Shown here in pieces: positions 57,785 through 64,000 of a stretch of DNA of 64,000 nt. The first letter of the stretch is position 1, and every line of letters begins with the position of its first letter. Origin of the DNA: Nocardioidaceae bacterium (GTDB lineage Bacteria > Actinomycetota > Actinomycetes > Propionibacteriales > Nocardioidaceae); contig JAGIBL010000002.1 of assembly GCA_017744365.1 (NCBI GenBank), forward strand, positions 248,001 to 312,000, given 5' to 3'. The notes below the pieces were generated by a model that ran no database searches, was not told the origin of the DNA, and worked only from the letters and a program-made list of their open reading frames with translations. The translations under genes were made by a program, and so were the position numbers.

Positions 57785-58657
57785 GTGCATCAGTTCGGCG
57801 AGATCCTCAGGCAGAAGAGGTCCGCTCGCGCATGGCGCCAGCGCGACCTGGTCGAGGCACTCGGAGGCGAGTTCGCCCGCTCGACGATCGCCAACGTGGA
57901 GGCCGGGCGCGAGCCGCCGACGGAGCGCCTCTGGCTCGCGATCGGCACCTGGCTCCCGGACTGGGTCGACGAGCTCGCGCCGGCGTACGCGGTCTCGCGC
58001 AGCGCCCCGCGGCGACGGACGCGGACCGGCACTGCCAACGGCGCGACACGCTCCGCCGCCGGCACCGTCGACCTGGAGAGCCACCCCGTCGGCGGGCCCT
58101 TCCGGATCGAGTCGCTGCAGTTCGTCTACACCTTCCGGCACAGCCACTCGCCCGAGGAGATCATCGAGATCCGCCGGGTGCGGGCGCTGCAGTCCGGTGC
58201 GGACGCGTACGGGCTGCGGTTCACCGCGACCAGCACCGACGACTTCAGCGTCGAGGAGGAGGCGCTCTGGGGCGGCTCGCTGTCGGCCTCGCTCTACCGC
58301 ACCGTGGAGAACCGGGTGCACTACGTGCGCCGCTTCGAGTTCGGACGCAGCCTGCGCCGCGGCCAGACCCACGACTTCGCGGTGCGCTCGTGGGTCGAGC
58401 GCGACCCGAACCCGAGCACCGAGGTGCTCTTCTCGGTGACGCTGCCGACCGACCTGGCAGTGATCCACCTCAACTTCGCCGGCCCCGAGAAGCCGCGCGC
58501 CGTGTGGAGCTACGGCCCGCTGTTCACCGACGACCTGACACCGAAGACGCAGCAGAGCGCGGGCACCACGCTGCCGATGAGCGAGCTCGGCAACGTCACC
58601 CTCCGGGTCGACAAGCCCAACTCGGGCGCGCACTACGGCATCGGCTGGAGCTGGTGA
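57785..58657 (+). CDS. XRE-type helix-turn-helix protein with unassigned C-terminal domain
   Basis: A 290-residue protein. The N-terminal HTH (about 1-65) reads FGEILRQKRSARAWRQRDLV and STIANVEAGREPPTERL. After a basic linker (about 75-95), residues 100-290 form a domain rich in beta strands, with LQFVYTFRHSHSPEEIIEIR and ending GAHYGIGWSW, which I do not recognise. The domain resembles a ligand-sensing or protein-binding module more than a membrane one. The start is GTG at 57785 behind AGGGGG. It is the last plus-strand gene and converges on the large surface protein with 12 bases between stops. Confidence 0.8.
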   Translation: MHQFGEILRQKRSARAWRQRDLVEALGGEFARSTIANVEAGREPPTERLWLAIGTWLPDWVDELAPAYAVSRSAPRRRTRTGTANGATRSAAGTVDLESHPVGGPFRIESLQFVYTFRHSHSPEEIIEIRRVRALQSGADAYGLRFTATSTDDFSVEEEALWGGSLSASLYRTVENRVHYVRRFEFGRSLRRGQTHDFAVRSWVERDPNPSTEVLFSVTLPTDLAVIHLNFAGPEKPRAVWSYGPLFTDDLTPKTQQSAGTTLPMSELGNVTLRVDKPNSGAHYGIGWSW

Positions 58658-58669
58658 CGCTCATCGTCC

Positions 58670-61600
58670 TCAGCGGACGGTGAGCGGCACCGTCCGGCTG
58701 ACGGAGCGGACGTAGCCACCGCTCGCGGCCACCACGACGCGCAGCGACAGCGGGCCTCGCGACGAGCCGCGCACCAGCGTCGAGAAGCGTCCGGTGGCGT
58801 CGATGCGCTTGGTCGTGATCGTCCGCCAGCCGAAGCCCGTCCAGTACTGGATGACCGCCCGGCGGCCGGAGGCGACCGGGCGCACCGTGCCGGAGAGCCG
58901 GACCGAGCGGCCGACCGCGACCGTGCGCGAGGAGAGCGCGACCGTCACCGCGCGCTGGCAGGCGATGCGGCGCGCCGCCGAGACCGAGCCGAGCAGGCCG
59001 TTGCCACCGGCCACGGCCAGGCGCACCTCGACCGCGGTGCGCGGCCGGAACCCGGTCACGCTCACGACGCCGGTCGGCAGCGTGCGCGCGCTCGCGCCGG
59101 TCCGGAACGGCGCGGTGGAGCCGGCCTTCCGGTACTGCAGCGCGACCAGCACCCCGCCGAGCGAAGCCCCCGTGTCCGCCCGGGTCAGCCGCCCGGCGAC
59201 GGTGATCGGCTTCCCGAACGTCGCCACCGACGGGGCCTGGGTGAGCAGCAGCCGGGTCGGTGCCACCACCACGACCGTGCCGGTGAGAGCCTCGGTGCCG
59301 ACGCCCTGGGCGTTGCGGGCCGCCACCGCGAACCGGTAGCCCGCGCCGGCGACCAGGCCGGGGAACGCCTGCCGGCGTGCGTCCGGTCCGGTCTCGACCG
59401 GCTGCTGCCGGACGCCCGCGAGGATCGGCACCACCACGTAGCCGGTGATCGCGGCACCGCCGTCGGAGACCGGCGGCGCCCAGGTGACGGCCGCACCGCC
59501 GGACGTCCCGCCGGCCGCGACCTGGGTGGGCGTTCCGGGCGGCGTCGCCGGGTCGGAGGGGCCGTCGCCGGACGTCACGGTGAGCACGAACGGACCGGCC
59601 GTCGCCGTCCCGGCCGGGTTGGTCGCGGTGACGTAGTAGGAGAAGGTGCCCGCCGCGGTCGGGGTGCCGGCGAGCAGCCCGGCCTCGGTGAGCGTCACGC
59701 CATCGGGCAGTGCCCCGACCAGCCCGAAGACGGGTGCCGGCGAGCCCGTCGAGGTGAAGGTGGTCGGCGCCAGCGCAGTGCCGACCTTCCCGGTGGCCGG
59801 TGGTGTTCCCGCCGGGACGGTGGGCCGGGACCGCACCACGACCGTGATCGCGTCGCCGGTGGCCGACCCGTTGTCGTCGGTAACCTTCACGTGGAAGGTG
59901 AACGACCCGGGTGCGGTCGGCGCGCCGGTCAGATGACCGGCCTCGCCCAGGACCAGGCCCGGCGGCAGCGCACCGGAGGCCACCGCGAACCGAGCCGTGC
60001 CGGTCGCGGTCGCGGTGAAGGTGAAGTCCACCGCGTCGCCGACGACGAGCGTGCCCGGCGGCACCCCCACTCCGAGGGTCGGCGGCGCGCCGAGAGTGAC
60101 CGCCGCGGTACCGCTCTCCGCGTCGCCGGGCACCGGGGTCACCGGCGGGGTCTCCGGCTCGCCGGCGAACCGGTCGGCGACGTCGACGAACCGCACCACG
60201 TACGACGTCCCCGGCGCCACCACGAAGGTGACCTGGCCCAGCGCATCGGTGGCCGCGCTCCCGACCAGGGCACCGGACTCGTCGTACAGGCCGGCGAGGG
60301 CGTTCGGCACCGGGTCCCCGGCGGCGTCCGCGAGCGTGGCCGACACCCGGGCGATCGGCGCGAGGTGCAGCACGACCTCGTCACCGCCCGCGGTGAACGG
60401 GACCGACGGCGACGCCGTCGCGTCCTTGGCCGCGACCACGTCGAACGCGCCCGCACCGGTGTCGACCACGACAGAGCCGTCGTCGCCGGTGCGGACGACA
60501 GCCACCTGGTGACCGGCGGCATCGGTGACCACGACCCCGCTGCCGGCGACCGCGGCACCGCCGGCGTCGACGACCCGGATCGAGGTGTGCCGTGCCACGC
60601 CGGGACTCAGGTCGCCGAGGTCGGTGTCGGCGCCGACGTCGAAGACCTGGGCACTGTCACGGTCGGCTCCTCCGACCCAGGCGTCGCGCAGGCCGTCCTG
60701 CTGCGGTGTCAGGTGGACCCGGTAGGAGCCCGGCGGCACGGCCGGGACGGTGAAGGTGCCGTCGGCACCGGTGTTCGTCTCGAGCTGCACGTCCCCGGAG
60801 AGCACCACGTGGGTGCCTGCGAGCGGGTCGCCGGTGCCGGGGTCCACGACCCGGCCGGTCACCGTCGGGTCTGCCTCTGCGCTGCCCGTGGTGAGCAGGC
60901 CGACCACGCGCATCGCGGCCCGGAAGCCCTGGATCGCGCGCGGCACGCCGCCGCCCCGGTGACCGTTCAGGGCCCAGTCGACGGTGCCGGTGACCGGGTA
61001 GCCCGGCGCATCGACCGGAGACTTGTGCGAGGTGAGCAGCGCGGAGTGACCGTCCTCGCCCTTCCAGCCGGGTGCGTCGACGTTGTACACCGTGTGGATC
61101 TCGGCGTGGTCGCTGACGGTGCCGTCGGCGAACAGGCACTCGTCCGCGAGGTTCGTCACCGTCGCGACGCGGGCGCCCGTTTTCTCGAGCTCGTCGATCT
61201 CGTGACCCACCCGCTCCTTCTCGTTGAAGATCGCGTCGTAGCCCAGCGCCACGTTGATCGACGTCGGGAAGACACCCACTTGCAGCACCTTCCCCGCGGC
61301 GTCACCGAGGCCCGCCCAGATCGGATGGTCGTCGCCGTCGACCTTGCAGTGCCCACCCATCAGCTCGCTCCAGACGATCGAGGGGTGGATCGCGCCGTCG
61401 ATGGTGGTGACGCTGGCGACCTTGATGGAACCGGTGCGCTTGCGGGCCCCGTTGGCCATCGCGAGCACCTCGTAGCCGCCGAGCGAGTGCCCGAAGAAGT
61501 TGAAGTACAGCTGCTCGCCGCGCTCCTGCTTCCAGCACGCGGCGTAATCCTCGAGCGCGTCGAGGAACCGGTCCGCGGTGTCGGTGTCCTTGCGCGAGAC

Positions 61601-64000
61601 GTGCGTGATGATCTCTGTCCAGGTGCGCCCGCCCGAGTAGCTGCGTGGCGTGATCGCCGGTCCGCCGGACGCATAGCAGTTGACGTCGGCCCCCTCGTAG
61701 GAGAACTCGATGAGGTCCTTGCCGCCGGCACTCCGGCTGGCTCCCTGGTAGTAGCCCTTCGCGTTGAGGTAGGCGATCACGTTGCCCTGCGTGTCGGTCG
61801 GGTCGCCGTAGTACTTCTCGACGCAGGCGTTGGTGGCGGCCTGGTTCGAGAAGGCGTCCCGTCCAGCAACCGGGCAGCTGCTCGGCGCCGGGTCCGAGGC
61901 CAGGGCCTGGGAGGTGTCGAGCGAGGAGTTCAGGCCCATCGCGACCACGGCGACGTCGCGCCGCGGGCACTCGGTGTCGACGGTGAGCGTCCAGGGCTGG
62001 CTCTCGTTGCCGTCGCCGGCCAGGTTGTAGGCCCAGTAGCGCACGGTCATGCTGGACTGGCCCGCCGGGATCCGCAGCACCAGCGGCACCGCTAGCGTGG
62101 TCCGGGCGCCGGCCTCGCCGAACATCACCCGTGCGTAGTCACTGTCGGCGGGCACCTGGCCGACCACGTCCCGGGCGACCTCGCCGTCGCCGTCGGGGTC
62201 GACCGTCCAGGACTGAAGCCCGAAGTCGTCGCCGAAGTCGAAGGTGACGTCGATGGTGCGGGCCCCGCAGGTGTGCGGGCCTCCGTTCGAGGTGTGGTAG
62301 ACGGGCGTGGCGGCCGGCTTGTTCTCCGTCTCGGGCAGCGGAGCGAGCCGGTGCACCATCGTCGGCTTGCCACCGATCACCGAGCTGATGACGAAATAGC
62401 GGTCGACCTCGGGGTCGATGCCTTGGAGCACCACCCGCTTCGGCCCCGGCGTCGAGGGCCCGGTGCCCGCGACGTAGTACTGGTGCACGTCGTCGGCGGG
62501 CACCTCGCGGTAGTCGCCCTCCAGCCCGGACCTGGTGAAGAACCGGTACGCCGTCGCGCCGGGAACCTCGTCGAAGGTGAGCAGGGCCTTGCCGTGGGCG
62601 CCCTTGAGCGCCTCGAACTGGGGCACCTCGCTGGTCGGCACCGCGCGGGGGTGCGCCGTGACCGTGGCACCGGGCGCGTCCTCGCCGGCGGACCGGGAGA
62701 CGAAGGAGGAGCTCAGGTCGAGCGCACCGCTGACCTTCGGCACCAGGATGAAGTCGCGCGAGATCGTCTGGCCGGGATCGAGCCGGTCGGTGCCCAGCGA
62801 CTCGGGCGAGAGCGGCTGCAGCACGAAGTTCTCGCGGCCCTGTGCCGTCAGGGCGACGTCGAGGTTGTAGACCGGCACGTCCGCGACGTTCTTCACGGTG
62901 ATGGTGGCGTGGTACGGGTAGGCACCGACCCACTCCTGGAACGGGTTGTCGCGCTGGTCCCACATGCCGTACGCGGTGTCGTCGACGTCGACCGACAGCG
63001 TGATCGCCGAGGCACCCCAGACCTTGAGCGGCTTGGCGAGCTTGGCGGTCACCGAGACCGGGGTCCCGGTCGGCTCGAGCGTTCCGGCGTACGACGCGGT
63101 CAGGTCGTAGGAGCCCGCGGTGTCGCCGCGCACGATCCAGGAGACCGCGCTGCTCCCCCCGGCCGGGACGTCCGCGACCGGCATGGTCAGGCTCTGGTGG
63201 CTGGCCGTGGCGGGCAACGACATGCCGGCGGGCACGTTCAGGGTCGCCTGGCCGTGGCTGAACCGGAACGCGGCGTCGCCGGCCAGGTTCGTGACCTGCA
63301 TGGTGACCTGGAAGTACTCCTTGAGCCAGGTCGCCGTCGCCGGGACGATCATCCACGCGAGGCCGGGTTGCCCGTCCGCCGCGATCGGCCGCGCACAGGC
63401 CTGGTACCCGTTGTCCAGGGTGGTGCAGGCGACGTCCTCGTGCTGCGGGCAGTCCGGCGTCACGCCGTCGAACGACGGGCACATCGCGAACGTGGACCCG
63501 CCCGACCCGGTCGCGTGGTAGCCGGACATCGTGGTGCTGGTCCCGTTGACCAGCAGCCGGACAGAGAACTGGACCACCTGCTGGTTCGCGGGGTCGTCGG
63601 TGTCGATGCCGGCGGCCTCGACCTGGTCCGGCGTGAGCCGCTCCGAGGTCAGCACGGCCGAGGCGACGTTGCCGCTCTCCAGCACCACCACCGCCTCGCC
63701 GGCCCCGGCCGAGACGTTGGCCGACACCTTCCGCGGCAGGTAACCCGGCTTGGCGACGTACACGGTCTGGAACCCGTCGGGCAGGCCGAACAGCCGCCCG
63801 ACCCCGTCGGCTCCGGAGACCGCGGAGGCGCGCTGCCCGTCGGGCAGCTGCACGAACAGGTCGGCGCCCGGGATCACCGCGCCGCTGCCGGTGCGCACCT
63901 CGACCGCGAGCCCGCCGTCGGCCGGCTGCGGGTCGAGGACGGTGACGACGACCTCGTCGGACTCGGTGGCCGCGCCGGCGTACACGGTGAGCCGGGCGTG
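58670..64000 (-). CDS. Very large secreted multidomain protein with embedded alpha/beta-hydrolase motif (5' end outside window)
   Basis: At least 1776 residues; the frame is open to the right edge, and upstream codons (HARLTVYAGAATESDE) continue a PKD/Ig-like strand. Counting from 63985: carboxypeptidase-regulatory-like domain (about 10-90), CARDB-like beta domains (about 110-460), a fibronectin-like segment (470-560), then a hydrolase region with GHSLGGYEVLAMANG (Ser about 834). After it come three carboxypeptidase-regulatory-like repeats (about 1080-1320), two putative-Ig He_PIG repeats (about 1330-1500), one Fn3 (about 1510-1600) and two C-terminal beta domains. There is no sortase motif, so it is likely released or held by its C-terminal domains. 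The hydrolase may be an esterase or protease. Confidence 0.85.
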   Translation of the reverse strand, partial: HARLTVYAGAATESDEVVVTVLDPQPADGGLAVEVRTGSGAVIPGADLFVQLPDGQRASAVSGADGVGRLFGLPDGFQTVYVAKPGYLPRKVSANVSAGAGEAVVVLESGNVASAVLTSERLTPDQVEAAGIDTDDPANQQVVQFSVRLLVNGTSTTMSGYHATGSGGSTFAMCPSFDGVTPDCPQHEDVACTTLDNGYQACARPIAADGQPGLAWMIVPATATWLKEYFQVTMQVTNLAGDAAFRFSHGQATLNVPAGMSLPATASHQSLTMPVADVPAGGSSAVSWIVRGDTAGSYDLTASYAGTLEPTGTPVSVTAKLAKPLKVWGASAITLSVDVDDTAYGMWDQRDNPFQEWVGAYPYHATITVKNVADVPVYNLDVALTAQGRENFVLQPLSPESLGTDRLDPGQTISRDFILVPKVSGALDLSSSFVSRSAGEDAPGATVTAHPRAVPTSEVPQFEALKGAHGKALLTFDEVPGATAYRFFTRSGLEGDYREVPADDVHQYYVAGTGPSTPGPKRVVLQGIDPEVDRYFVISSVIGGKPTMVHRLAPLPETENKPAATPVYHTSNGGPHTCGARTIDVTFDFGDDFGLQSWTVDPDGDGEVARDVVGQVPADSDYARVMFGEAGARTTLAVPLVLRIPAGQSSMTVRYWAYNLAGDGNESQPWTLTVDTECPRRDVAVVAMGLNSSLDTSQALASDPAPSSCPVAGRDAFSNQAATNACVEKYYGDPTDTQGNVIAYLNAKGYYQGASRSAGGKDLIEFSYEGADVNCYASGGPAITPRSYSGGRTWTEIITHVSRKDTDTADRFLDALEDYAACWKQERGEQLYFNFFGHSLGGYEVLAMANGARKRTGSIKVASVTTIDGAIHPSIVWSELMGGHCKVDGDDHPIWAGLGDAAGKVLQVGVFPTSINVALGYDAIFNEKERVGHEIDELEKTGARVATVTNLADECLFADGTVSDHAEIHTVYNVDAPGWKGEDGHSALLTSHKSPVDAPGYPVTGTVDWALNGHRGGGVPRAIQGFRAAMRVVGLLTTGSAEADPTVTGRVVDPGTGDPLAGTHVVLSGDVQLETNTGADGTFTVPAVPPGSYRVHLTPQQDGLRDAWVGGADRDSAQVFDVGADTDLGDLSPGVARHTSIRVVDAGGAAVAGSGVVVTDAAGHQVAVVRTGDDGSVVVDTGAGAFDVVAAKDATASPSVPFTAGGDEVVLHLAPIARVSATLADAAGDPVPNALAGLYDESGALVGSAATDALGQVTFVVAPGTSYVVRFVDVADRFAGEPETPPVTPVPGDAESGTAAVTLGAPPTLGVGVPPGTLVVGDAVDFTFTATATGTARFAVASGALPPGLVLGEAGHLTGAPTAPGSFTFHVKVTDDNGSATGDAITVVVRSRPTVPAGTPPATGKVGTALAPTTFTSTGSPAPVFGLVGALPDGVTLTEAGLLAGTPTAAGTFSYYVTATNPAGTATAGPFVLTVTSGDGPSDPATPPGTPTQVAAGGTSGGAAVTWAPPVSDGGAAITGYVVVPILAGVRQQPVETGPDARRQAFPGLVAGAGYRFAVAARNAQGVGTEALTGTVVVVAPTRLLLTQAPSVATFGKPITVAGRLTRADTGASLGGVLVALQYRKAGSTAPFRTGASARTLPTGVVSVTGFRPRTAVEVRLAVAGGNGLLGSVSAARRIACQRAVTVALSSRTVAVGRSVRLSGTVRPVASGRRAVIQYWTGFGWRTITTKRIDATGRFSTLVRGSSRGPLSLRVVVAASGGYVRSVSRTVPLTVR

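Overview
This window is GC-rich, coding-dense DNA from an actinobacterium. The evidence is the frequent GTG/TTG starts, ATGA/GTGA/TGATG stop-start couplings, AGGAGG-type ribosome sites, a PucR-type regulator and a large secreted beta-domain protein. A Nocardioides-like organism is my guess from gene style and was not tested. I found no tRNA, rRNA, CRISPR array, insertion sequence or prophage. Almost the whole window is catabolic and transport operons for organic nitrogen and aromatic compounds.

Region 1 (1-20,900). A minus-strand operon (10250 down to 129) encodes a dipeptide-type ABC importer (binding protein, two permeases, two ATPases), two paralogous xylose-isomerase-fold enzymes flanking an FAD-linked oxidase, and an FAD monooxygenase. 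Divergent from it (10418-13535) are a creatinase-like M24 protein, an amidase and an isochorismatase-fold protein that has lost all three catalytic residues. A 31-bp tandem repeat and a perfect 26-bp hairpin separate these from a module matching the oxamate carbamoyltransferase/carbamate kinase system: DUF1116 (AllG), FdrA (AllF), an ankyrin protein, a GntR/FCD regulator, carbamate kinase and, on the plus strand, DUF2877 (AllH). Four copies of the palindrome GGTATACC lie only in the promoter gaps of these units. This suggests one GntR regulon joining import, amide cleavage and carbamoyl-group salvage.

Region 2 (19,824-36,700, all minus). One run contains DUF1275, a stand-alone AtzF-C-like cyclotransferase, gamma-glutamyltransferase, SMP-30 lactonase, an Atz/Trz-type amidohydrolase, an SsuABC/TauABC-type importer, a second amidohydrolase and a Tat-exported binding protein. 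Upstream are a PucR regulator coupled to an M20 peptidase, an SDR, E1 beta and alpha of a 2-oxoacid dehydrogenase (no E2/E3) and a VOC protein. A DadA-like FAD oxidase follows.

Region 3 (36,715-57,790). A two-GAF histidine kinase (plus strand) faces a long minus-strand array that reads from 55674 down to 38247: Rieske oxygenase (CarAa-like), its reductase, an extradiol dioxygenase, a meta-cleavage hydrolase, a complete Liv-type importer, an NAD epimerase, a NarL-type response regulator, a second complete Liv-type importer, a formamidase/acetamidase and an amidase. Aromatic ring attack and cleavage are thus linked to two importers and amide hydrolysis, probably under the split two-component pair. 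On the plus strand follow a TSUP permease and a ureohydrolase with an altered metal site, whose 3' end overlaps an antisense relic of an NTF2-like gene.

Region 4 (57,785-64,000). An XRE-type regulator with an unassigned C-terminal domain converges on a very large secreted multidomain protein with an embedded alpha/beta-hydrolase motif; that gene runs off the right edge.
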